A DNA stretch of 64,000 bases from Macrocystis pyrifera (lineage: Eukaryota; Sar; Phaeophyceae; Laminariales; Laminariaceae), in assembly GCA_031763025.1 (NCBI GenBank), contig JASSKH010000020.1, positions 10,290,528 to 10,354,527 on the forward strand. Reading direction: 5' to 3'. Within the stretch, counting starts at the first letter, position 1. The number at the start of each line of letters is the position of its first letter. Shown piece by piece: positions 56,683-64,000 of this stretch. The notes beneath the pieces were generated by a model. The model made no database searches and had not been told where the DNA came from. It saw nothing but the letters and a program-made list of their open reading frames with translations. Both the position numbers and the translations under genes were made by a program.

Positions 56683-58185
56683 ATGGCGCACACGGCAAGC
56701 ACGCCGCTGGTGGTAGGGGAGTCTCTGACTCCACCGAAATACGGAGAGGTGTGGACCGAGCAGGCCTCTCGTGTTTTTTACGCAGCGTACCTCGATTATG
56801 AGGAACGGCTGCAGCTCGCCAACGCTCAGGGGGTGGTTCAGCACTCCAAAGTGAGCATGGGCCAGCTTATCCCCAATTACATTCATCGGTGTTTTGAGGG
56901 ATTTTACAAGCATCAGACTACGATGACCGCCTCGGAGTTGTTGGACGCTGTTAGGCAGCACGCCGGTTACACAACCACCAGCAACAGATTTGACACCTCG
57001 CGGGCGGCAGCGGACTTGCGTCGCGTTCTCTCAATGAGGCGCGATGAAAAGCAGGGCGGTGAAACATCCGTCAAAGACCGCGCGATGATGGTAAACTCCG
57101 CTATGGAAAAGTATTTTGCGGAGAATCACGCGGTGCATGCCATGTACCGCGCGCAGGACCGTTCGTGGTTGCCCGGACCGGCGGAATTTGTGAGCATGGC
57201 GTTGGTGGATGGCTTATGGCCGTCCGAGTTCAAAAAGTACGTAAAAGGTCAGCTAACGTACGCTGCAGGGTGGAAGAAGGACCCGGCATTGGTCATGGAC
57301 CAAATTTTTTCTGCTGCAGAACAGTGGAAATTCATCGAGGCGTATGGTCGGAAAGATGCTGCAGGGGCAGCTGAACCGCGACGCCAACAGCAGCAGAAAC
57401 CGAAACAGCAGCAGTCCGCGAAAAAGTCGTTTGTTCGCGTCTGTTTCGAGTGTGGTGATCCCAACCATTATGTTTCTGATTGCCCAAAAGCTCGCGGTGG
57501 CGGCACAGCTCCCAGCAGTGGTGGGCGCGGGTCGTCAGGGTATCGCGGGGGCCGCAATGGCGGCCGGGGCAGATTCAACCATGGACGCGGGCGCGGTGGC
57601 CGTGGTGGCAATCAATTGACAGCGGGCGGTGGAACTTCTGCTGTTGCTTCTTCAACTTCTGGTGCGCCAGCGGCAGGAGCCGCTGGGTCGGGATCTGGTT
57701 CGTCTGTTGCCGGCCGAGCTGTATACGTTGGAGGAGCTGGAACATCGGTGGGTGCTGCTGGAGCGAGAACTTCGCCATCCACCGAGCGGGCGGAGTCAGT
57801 GTCTGGTGCTGCTGCAGGGGCGGTAGCGCCGGAACCGTCTGTATATTCGACGTCTTGGTCGGGGTGGACCGCCGATTCTATTTCTTCGGCGCCGGCTGTA
57901 GGAGGGCAGCCATGGCGTCAGGTGACTCTTGGTACCGACCAGAGTTCAACGGCAGGTGAAGTGCCTGTCGATCGCAGCGCTGAGTGTTTACGCGCTGATC
58001 TCTCTTTGCCAGGGTCGGTTGGTTCGCTGATGGCGCGTGTGATCCTTGATTCGGGGTCGGCGCTCACGTCCATCGGTGTCGGCTTACTTCAGCAGCTGTC
58101 TTCGCATTTCGGCGGCGCGCCGATCTGCAAATTCCGTTCGAAAATGGCCCGCAGCAGGCGAAAACCGCTACGGGTGTTTCAGTGA
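56683..58185 (+). CDS. gag: gag polyprotein with zinc knuckle and start of protease
   Basis: 500 codons. The N-terminal two thirds is a helical capsid-like region. At residues about 254-267 CFECGDPNHYVSDC is a CX2CX4HX4C zinc knuckle. An RGG-rich stretch follows ('GGRGSSGYRGGRNGGRGRF'), then an Ala/Ser/Gly linker. Near residue 455 'VILDSGSALTSIG' is a retropepsin active site (Asp-Ser-Gly). The frame ends about 45 residues later, whereas the C-terminal half of the protease is encoded in the -1 frame. gag would form the virus-like particle in the cytoplasm and package element RNA. Start ATG is the first in a long frame 207 bp after the LTR. Confidence 0.85.
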   Translation: MAHTASTPLVVGESLTPPKYGEVWTEQASRVFYAAYLDYEERLQLANAQGVVQHSKVSMGQLIPNYIHRCFEGFYKHQTTMTASELLDAVRQHAGYTTTSNRFDTSRAAADLRRVLSMRRDEKQGGETSVKDRAMMVNSAMEKYFAENHAVHAMYRAQDRSWLPGPAEFVSMALVDGLWPSEFKKYVKGQLTYAAGWKKDPALVMDQIFSAAEQWKFIEAYGRKDAAGAAEPRRQQQQKPKQQQSAKKSFVRVCFECGDPNHYVSDCPKARGGGTAPSSGGRGSSGYRGGRNGGRGRFNHGRGRGGRGGNQLTAGGGTSAVASSTSGAPAAGAAGSGSGSSVAGRAVYVGGAGTSVGAAGARTSPSTERAESVSGAAAGAVAPEPSVYSTSWSGWTADSISSAPAVGGQPWRQVTLGTDQSSTAGEVPVDRSAECLRADLSLPGSVGSLMARVILDSGSALTSIGVGLLQQLSSHFGGAPICKFRSKMARSRRKPLRVFQ

Positions 58186-60785
58186 TGGTCACGCACAAAA
58201 CGGTGCCGATTGCCGTGAGTGTACGGACGCCGTGGGGAGCGGTGAAATTGGAGCCCATCACTTTCGCGGTCATGCCTGGTACAGATAACGTCGTTCTGTT
58301 TGGCATGGCTACCATGAAAGCTCTTGGCATCGACGTCTACCGTGAAGCTCTGGAGAAGCTTCGCCCTCGCGCAGTGCCGGTATCGACCGGTGTGGAGACT
58401 CCGAGTTACCTTGCGGCGCGCAGAGTGACGGTTTCCGTGCGTGCTTTTCAGACCGAGGCTACGGTGGATGCTCCGGAGGACAAGGCGGTGGAACATTTGG
58501 TCGACCGGGGGCCAGACATGTTCATGGATCCGGAGGAGGAGCGGACGGCCCGAGAACGGGCGTTGGAGGACAGCGTGCAGCAGGCAGAGCAGAGTGGATT
58601 AAGCGTCGGCGGAGCAACCCGTTTGCGCGAAATTTTGGCTCGTCGCGTGGGTGCTTTTCGCCGTGCGCTGTGTGGTGATCCGCCAGCGCAAGTGGAGCCG
58701 ATGCGAGTGCAGCTGAAGCAACAGGCGAAGCCTGTCAAGGCAACGCCACGTCGGTACGAACCGACGAAAAGGGACTGGCTCTCGAAGTGCATTGCTGCTT
58801 TGGTGTTTTTTGGCTTTGTCTACCACAACATCCAGGCGGTGTGGGCGAGTCCGGCGATGGCGGTGCCCAAGAAGGACTCTTTCCGTTTGGTGAGCGACTA
58901 CTCGGCGGTGAACGCACAGGTGGAGAAGTCCCCGGGCGTCATGCCCAACCATGAAGACATGGGAGATCTGCTGGGGGCGCGTTTCTTCGGCAAGCTGGAC
59001 CTACTTCAAGGGTACTGGCAGATGCCTTTGGCTCCGGAGGCGCAAGACGTCTTCACCATGGCGACAAGCGACGGTTTGTTCACGCCTACCCGTGTTCCCC
59101 AAGGTGTTTTGAATGCGACTTCTTATTTCCAAGGTGTCATGACTGAAGTGTTGCGTGGTTTGGATTGCAAAGTTTGGGTCGATGACGTTTTCTTTTTCGC
59201 AGACACCGAAGAAGCTCTTCTGCAGCTGCTTGATGACATTCTTGAACGCCTGGAGAATGTTGGACTGTTTGTCGCCGCCCACAAGTGTACCTTCTTCTCT
59301 CGTGAACTGGTCTGGTGTGGTAAGGTGTATTCCAATGGTGTCGTGTCCCATGACCCCGCTCGAGTGCAAGGTTTAAGTGAAATGCGTCGTCCCGAAAACG
59401 CTGGAGAACTAATGCAATTCTTGCAGGCTGTCAACTGGTTGCGTACATCGTTACCACGTTTAGCGGAAACGGTAGCACCGTTACGTGATTTTTTGGAGGA
59501 GCTCCTTGTTGGGGCTACACGTCGGACTAAGCGAGTGGCGCGCAATCGTGTCATCAAGGATACCGCGTGGACGGAGGATCGGGTGCGGGCGTGGAATGCC
59601 GCACGGGGTTTGGTGGCGCAAGCAGTGCCGCTTCATCATCCTCGTCCCGGGTGCGTTGTTTTGATGTTTCCTGACGCTTCTGATTTCCATTGGGGTAGTT
59701 TTCTCACCCAAGTGCCTGAACACGAATTTCGCAGTGGATTGGCGTTGGAAAGCATGTCTCACGAGCCTCTCGGATTTCTGAGTGGTTCGTTCACAGGTTC
59801 GCAGTTGCGCTGGGCGACTGTCGACAAAGAAGGTTTTGCGATCGTTAATACGTTCCGGAGGCTCGAATACCTGCTTTGGGGTGGTGTTCATATCTTTACT
59901 GATCATCGAAACTTGCAGTACATTTTCAATCCGGAGAAGTGTGTCACGACGGTCACAAAGACCATGGCACAACGCCTAGAGAATTGGAAGGGTGTTTTAG
60001 GACAATACCGCTATGCAATCGAACACATCCCTGGCGATCGAAACTGTTGGGGGGATCTGTTGTCTCGTTGGGTCAAAGTTCCTACGGTGCCTGTTCGTTC
60101 GGTTGCCGTGCACAGCCCATGTAATGCTGACGATTCGCTTCCCGCATTGGATGTGATTCGTGCCTCGCAACAAAGGTCTGTCGCTCGTATCGGCGTTGGT
60201 GTTCATGAATTTTCGACAACCTTCGGTCAAGCTACCTTGGCCGATGATGGTTTGTTTCGTGTGCGTGTTGGGGTGCGTGACGTCTTGTGGATTCCGCCGG
60301 ATGATCTTGCTCTTCAAACTCGTTTGATGGTGTGCGCGCACATGCGCTCGGCTGGTCACCGTGGTGTGGCGCCGACTTTGTTTCGCCTGAAGGAATATTG
60401 TGTTTGGCCTCACATGGATTCTCAGGTTCGCGAATTCGTTCGCCAGTGTTTGCACTGTGTAGACACGCGTGCAGGTGCACTCATTCCTCGTCCCTACGGA
60501 GACACGGTGCATGGTACCGCTCCGGGAGAAGTGGTGCACTTTGATTTTTTGTATGTTGGCCACAGCGGGCCCGAAGGTAGCGATGGCCTGCCTGATGAGG
60601 ATGGTTTCCGATATGTTTTGGTCATCATGGATGATTTGTCCAACTACGTGGCGTTGGAACCGGCCGAGGCTTGTACAGCCGAGGTCACAGCGAAGCATTT
60701 GCTAGCCTGGTGTAAGACTTTGGGGGTGCCGCGTGTGTGGGTGAGTGATACCGCCACGCATTTCAAGCTCGTTCGTGTCGAGTGA
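58140..60785 (+). CDS. pol: pol polyprotein: protease C-half, RT, RNase H, partial integrase
   Basis: Frame -1 relative to gag, open upstream of the GTG/ATG at 58182-58187, so it is probably not started independently. Protease end: 'VMPGTDNVVLFGMATMKALG'. RT: 'LVSDYSAVNAQVEKSPGVMP', 'GKLDLLQGYWQMPL' (Asp), 'VPQGVLNATSYFQGVM' and 'WVDDVFFFAD' (residues about 330-335). RNase H acidic residues are in 'FPDASDFHWG', 'VDKEGFAIV', 'FTDHRNLQYI' and 'GDRNCWGDLLSRW'. Integrase zinc finger: 'HMRSAGHRG' and 'QCLHC'. Core: 'VVHFDFLYVG' and 'VWVSDTATHFK', then four residues and TGA. The third catalytic residue (Glu) and the C-terminal domain are absent. Confidence 0.9.
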   Translation, partial: ENGPQQAKTATGVSVMVTHKTVPIAVSVRTPWGAVKLEPITFAVMPGTDNVVLFGMATMKALGIDVYREALEKLRPRAVPVSTGVETPSYLAARRVTVSVRAFQTEATVDAPEDKAVEHLVDRGPDMFMDPEEERTARERALEDSVQQAEQSGLSVGGATRLREILARRVGAFRRALCGDPPAQVEPMRVQLKQQAKPVKATPRRYEPTKRDWLSKCIAALVFFGFVYHNIQAVWASPAMAVPKKDSFRLVSDYSAVNAQVEKSPGVMPNHEDMGDLLGARFFGKLDLLQGYWQMPLAPEAQDVFTMATSDGLFTPTRVPQGVLNATSYFQGVMTEVLRGLDCKVWVDDVFFFADTEEALLQLLDDILERLENVGLFVAAHKCTFFSRELVWCGKVYSNGVVSHDPARVQGLSEMRRPENAGELMQFLQAVNWLRTSLPRLAETVAPLRDFLEELLVGATRRTKRVARNRVIKDTAWTEDRVRAWNAARGLVAQAVPLHHPRPGCVVLMFPDASDFHWGSFLTQVPEHEFRSGLALESMSHEPLGFLSGSFTGSQLRWATVDKEGFAIVNTFRRLEYLLWGGVHIFTDHRNLQYIFNPEKCVTTVTKTMAQRLENWKGVLGQYRYAIEHIPGDRNCWGDLLSRWVKVPTVPVRSVAVHSPCNADDSLPALDVIRASQQRSVARIGVGVHEFSTTFGQATLADDGLFRVRVGVRDVLWIPPDDLALQTRLMVCAHMRSAGHRGVAPTLFRLKEYCVWPHMDSQVREFVRQCLHCVDTRAGALIPRPYGDTVHGTAPGEVVHFDFLYVGHSGPEGSDGLPDEDGFRYVLVIMDDLSNYVALEPAEACTAEVTAKHLLAWCKTLGVPRVWVSDTATHFKLVRVE

Positions 60786-60802
60786 ACTCGCTTTGGGGGT
60801 GC
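60786..60802 (+). other. Polypurine-like tract before right LTR
   Basis: 'ctttgggggtgc' precedes the right LTR directly, G-rich and placed where the plus-strand primer is expected. It is short and ends in TGC, so an imperfect tract. The pol stop codon lies only 17 bp upstream of the LTR, leaving no room for the rest of integrase. Confidence 0.6.
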
Positions 60803-61034
60803 TGTAGCCAAAAGATACCAAGCCGTGGAGGTTTCAGTGTAATCGCATGTGTGAGTGGAGCAGTGGCCGGGGATCCTGTGTGATGTCCCCTAGCCACCTG
60901 GCTCGTGGTCCGATGAGGATCACTCCGTGATAATACAAGCTCTAAGAACAAGACTTACTGAGTGCGAGGCCAGCGAGACTGGTGGAGTCCCTCGCTGGAA
61001 GCCCTCTTGCTGATATCATCTGGCAGAGGCCATA
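60803..61034 (+). repeat. Right LTR (232 bp)
   Basis: One base longer than the left LTR and otherwise identical. Followed by GTAG, matching the bases before the left LTR. Confidence 0.95.
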
Positions 61035-61081
61035 GTAGTTACGAAACCAATTTCATTGTTTCGTGTAAAAAATCATACCTA

Positions 61082-62232
61082 GCACTTTCGGGTTTGCTCC
61101 CACCAGTATATACCAGCGCAGTCCCACCAGTCTAGGATTCCCTATACTGATATGGAGCGGTAGCGACCCACCAGTGTACAAGCGCAGTCCCACCAGTGTA
61201 GGATTCCCTAGACTAATTTGGAGCGGTCGCGACCCACCAGTACGCCAGCGCAGTCCCACCGATCTAGGATTCCCTAGACTGATGCGGAGCGGTAGCGACC
61301 CACCACTACGCCAGCGCAGTACCATCAGCATAGGATTCCCTGCACTAATTTGCAGCGGTAGCGACCCACCTATGTACCAGCACTGTGGCTCTGTGCCCTG
61401 TTTGATGTGTGCTGTTTAACTAGAATTAGCTGATAACGCGCCCCTTTCTCACGCATTAAATTCAGCCCGGGTCTGGTTTCTTGTGTCTTGTTATGTCTCC
61501 AGCCCATATATACTGTTCCTTGACGGAGGCAAACTATTGCTGGTGCTGTACGTTTTCGGGCATATCGGCATACGTGCTGCATGTGTTGTTGTATATATAA
61601 GACGATTAACAGCTGAGCTGCACCTAGTATGCATACGTACTGCAGTAGTAGTAGTTTAGCAGGACAGGATGGCACAAAAGAAAACGAGCAATGTGAATGG
61701 TACGCTGACATAAACAAATACACACATCACGCATCAAATACCCAGAGCGTGCAGGCCACTGGGCAAACACAAACAGCAAGCACACGGGATACGGCAAATA
61801 GCACCCAGCACAGGGAGCGCACACCCAATGCACAGCACACACCAAACAGGACACAGAGCCAATGCGTTGGTACACTGGTGGGTAGCTACCACTCCAAACC
61901 ACTGCGGGGAATCCCAGACTCATGATACCGCCTTAGGTACTGGTTGGTTGCTACAGCTCAAAATGAGTGTAGGAAAGCGTAGGATAATGGCACTGCGCTC
62001 GTATACTGGTGGGTCGCTACCGCTCCAAGTCAGTATACGGAATCCTAGGCTGTGGTGGTACTTCGCTGGTACATTGGTGGGTCGCTACCGCTCCAAATCA
62101 GTGTAGAGAATCTTAGGCTGGTGGGACTGCGCTGGTATACTGGAGAGTTACTACCTCTCCAAATCAGTGTAAGGAATCCTAGACTAGTGGTATTGCGCTG
62201 GTATAGACTGGTGGGAACCAACCCGAAAGTGT
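61082..62232. mobile_element. Foldback element with 66-bp subrepeats, 1151 bp
   Basis: Ends GCACTTTCGGGTT and the inverse AACCCGAAAGTGT, flanked by TA on both sides (61080-61081 and 62233-62234). The left arm holds about four and a half tandem units of ~66 bp ('gtagcgacccaccagt...gcgcagtcccaccag...ggattccct'). The right arm holds five or more units in inverse orientation. Inverse similarity continues inward ('ggctctgtgccctgtttgat' against its inverse near 61850), leaving a unique centre of about 380 bp. Weak inverse similarity also continues outward to about 61053 and 62260, so the exact boundary is uncertain. No transposase frame. Confidence 0.8.
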
Positions 62233-62239
62233 TAAGTCA

Positions 62240-63600
62240 TGATTTCAAACAATGTAAAATCTCCGTGTCAGAGTTTTTTAGATCGAAACTTGCATCCCTG
62301 TAGGACTAATGAATCGGCACAAACACTGGTTGTGCTGGATGTCGCCGACTAGAAAAACCTGTTGCTTGTGAGTGTAATATTTACAGATCTTGACACTGCT
62401 GAATGTGGTAAACCTATTTTAGGTGCGTGCATGGTTTGCACTTGCGGACTTGAAGCCGTCTAGCAGTCGAGCTTTTGATACCCACGTGGGTATCGAGGCT
62501 GAGAAGGGTGAGTTGTTATCGTGTGTGCGTGTGTCCTATCCAACTGTTTATTTGTGTCCGTCGACATTCAACACAACTAGTTTCCGTGTCGATTCATGGG
62601 CTTGAGTAGAAAAAATTGCGCATCCACGCTCCGTCTGTTATGTGTGTTGTCTCCACGCCAAGGTCCCATTTCTGCCCCATTTAGTCGCTAAACTCAGAGT
62701 CCGTCTTTATTCTTCGATGTGGAGAGATGCTAACTATGTGGTGACATACTGAGAAGAGAAGAGACCCCCAAAAAAATGCAAGTTGATGCGGAAAGCCAAC
62801 GAAATACCAACGCACAGCATACGAAAACGAAACAACGCAAGCCCGACCAGAAAATATCAGTAAACCTACAAGAGGGGAAAAACAAAAGGATGCTGAAATT
62901 TAACAGAAGACAAGTGGTACACACCGTACATGCTTGAGGGGAACAGATAGCTGCTGCACACACGAAGCAACACGGATTAGAGGAAGATGCCGTCATAGAT
63001 TATGGCTGGTGCCCGGAAAGCTTCTATTTTTGACAAGTCGTTTGTCTTGAGTTTGTGTGTATTTGCGGTTATAGCGGTTATAGTATTACAGTACTACGGG
63101 GGACCACGTGGACCCAGACCAACCCAGCCCCAGGCCTGACCCTAACCCGAACCCCAAGCCGAACCCTTCGGGGGGGGGGTCGAGGTCAACAGAAGCAGTC
63201 ACGCGGCTCCGCCGCGTGTTTTGGTGGCATTTTCCCAACAAAACGCTGGGCGGCCGAAATACCCGCCTTAGCCAATAGGACCCGCATCCTGCACAAATTT
63301 TAGTGAAGGGTGCAGCTGCACATACTGTAGGTCGAGTGCCTTCCCGGTGAGTTGCTCGCGATACCGGAATCAGGCGGCACCCTTTGCTGCGCTCGTATTT
63401 GTCTTCCAGGCGAGCGGCGAGCTGCCACTAAACACCCTCAACCCTTAGAGCACTGCGCTGCCGTGTCTAATTCTGAGTGTCTAGTCAAATTCTGAGTGTT
63501 TAGTCTCCTTTAGCCACGAAAGTGTTAAACTTACGGTAATTTATTTGGCTGACTTGACGTTGTAGGCCGGGTGACCCTTTCGTTCTGTATTTTTAATTAA
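62240..63600. other. No recognisable gene
   Basis: Short frames only. A G9 run lies near 63170 after a CCCTAACCC-like stretch (63110-63165) that is too irregular to be telomeric repeat. Confidence 0.4.
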
Positions 63601-63608
63601 TATTACTA

Positions 63609-63713
63609 TTACGGGGGTCCATAGTTAACATGACCTATGGTGTACATAACAACCTATATATTTCACTATTTTTACTAACAAAATTTGGTCCCGTTAACTA
63701 TGGACCCCTGTAA
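63609..63713. mobile_element. 105-bp MITE, copy 3 (inverted)
   Basis: Same length and termini as copies 1 and 2 but in the opposite orientation: the 'gacctatggtgtaca' block is at the left and 'acaaaatttggtcc' at the right. Flanked by TA at 63607-63608 and 63714-63715. Confidence 0.85.
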
Positions 63714-63834
63714 TAGTACTGCATCCTTTTTTGTTTCAAGACATGCAACGTGGAATTGGTCGGTGAGCCTTACATGCAGCAATGTTAAAGCCCTTGAGAA
63801 CGGCAAACACGTTTTTACGGAGACGAAAAAAATT

Positions 63835-63929
63835 AGGTAGTAAATAAGAGCAAATGTTGTTGGTAAAAATATGTAAACATATAGTTTTTTGTGTGTACCC
63901 TAGGTCCTATTCACTATGTTCCCCCGTAA
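63835..63929. mobile_element. MITE family member, copy 4 (diverged, left end lost)
   Basis: The right end 'cctaggtcctattcactatg' and 'ttcccccgtaa' plus the preceding 'aaaaatatgtaaacatatag' follow the family order. The left terminal repeat is not recognisable. Flank TA at 63930-63931. It lies 120 bp from copy 3. Confidence 0.6.
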
Positions 63930-64000
63930 TAGTTTTTCCTCGTTTCTCGGAAAGTGTGAAAATATTTTTATTGTGGAAGGCGGAGTGGACCGCTCCTTCA

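Larger units (their letters stand above)
56245..61034 (+). mobile_element. Young Ty3/gypsy LTR retrotransposon with truncated integrase
   Basis: Flanked by LTRs at 56245-56475 and 60803-61034 and by a four-base direct repeat GTAG (56241-56244 and 61035-61038). The LTRs differ by one inserted G. Between them lie gag with protease start and pol in a second frame. Domain order is PR-RT-RH-IN. The RT sequence type is the one I associate with oomycete and related stramenopile gypsy elements. The pol frame ends 17 bp before the right LTR, inside the integrase core. A tRNA primer-binding site starting TGG is not visible next to the left LTR. Confidence 0.95.

Noticed and set aside
63110-63165. Interstitial telomere repeat (CCCTAACCC)
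   Set aside because: Only one or two irregular units mixed with other C-rich sequence.

Overview
The window reads as nuclear DNA of a complex eukaryote, most likely a stramenopile (brown alga or oomycete). The younger Ty3/gypsy polyprotein at 58-61 kb has a reverse transcriptase of the type I associate with oomycetes and related stramenopiles. Spliceosomal introns with GTGAGT/GTAAGT/GTATGT donors interrupt the larger genes. Runs of CTG/CAG and very long G or C tracts are frequent, which leans towards a brown alga. This placement is inference from remembered protein families. I find no rRNA gene, no intact tRNA gene, no CRISPR array, no operon and no convincing intact host gene. The window is an accumulation of transposable elements, many of them nested.

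Layout. 0-9 kb: AT-rich non-coding DNA with a diverged 330-bp duplication, a 105-bp MITE (4.57 kb), a fragment of a repeated minus-strand coding sequence (3.4-3.7 kb) and a minisatellite (6.86-7.44 kb). 9.1-10.3 kb: minus-strand remnant of a gypsy polyprotein. 12.0-14.4 kb: a two-exon Myb/SANT-like gene broken by stop codons, with a 1.46-kb repeat-filled intron and a perfect 59-bp inverted repeat nearby. 16.3-19.6 kb: a TIR element of a six-copy family, then two direct copies and one inverted copy of a ~1-kb repeat. 19.6-28.2 kb: a large decayed gypsy element (gag, protease, reverse transcriptase, RNase H, integrase, C-terminal extension) with many frameshifts.

29.0-37.1 kb holds a multi-exon, frameshifted gene that appears to fuse a cysteine-motif/transposase-like protein to a DEDDy 3'-5' exonuclease. 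It is the most unusual coding locus here. 39-53 kb holds more TIR-family copies, two hAT-like non-autonomous elements, two copies of a tRNA-derived SINE, a second MITE copy, and a LINE 3' region split by a 0.7-kb foldback element built of BamHI-like palindromes. 53.9-54.4 kb is a 511-bp fold-back hairpin.

56.2-61.0 kb is a young gypsy element. Its 231/232-bp LTRs differ by a single-base indel, but its integrase stops right after the second catalytic Asp, so it cannot be autonomous as read. Immediately downstream (61.08-62.23 kb) is a second foldback element with 66-bp subrepeats. Two more copies of the 105-bp MITE lie at 63.6 and 63.9 kb.

How the parts relate: nearly all coding capacity belongs to selfish elements, and most copies are dead. 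The young LTR element and the short TIR, foldback and SINE elements need enzymes supplied from elsewhere in the genome. Nesting (foldback inside LINE, hAT-like element inside the ~1-kb repeat) gives a relative order of insertions.
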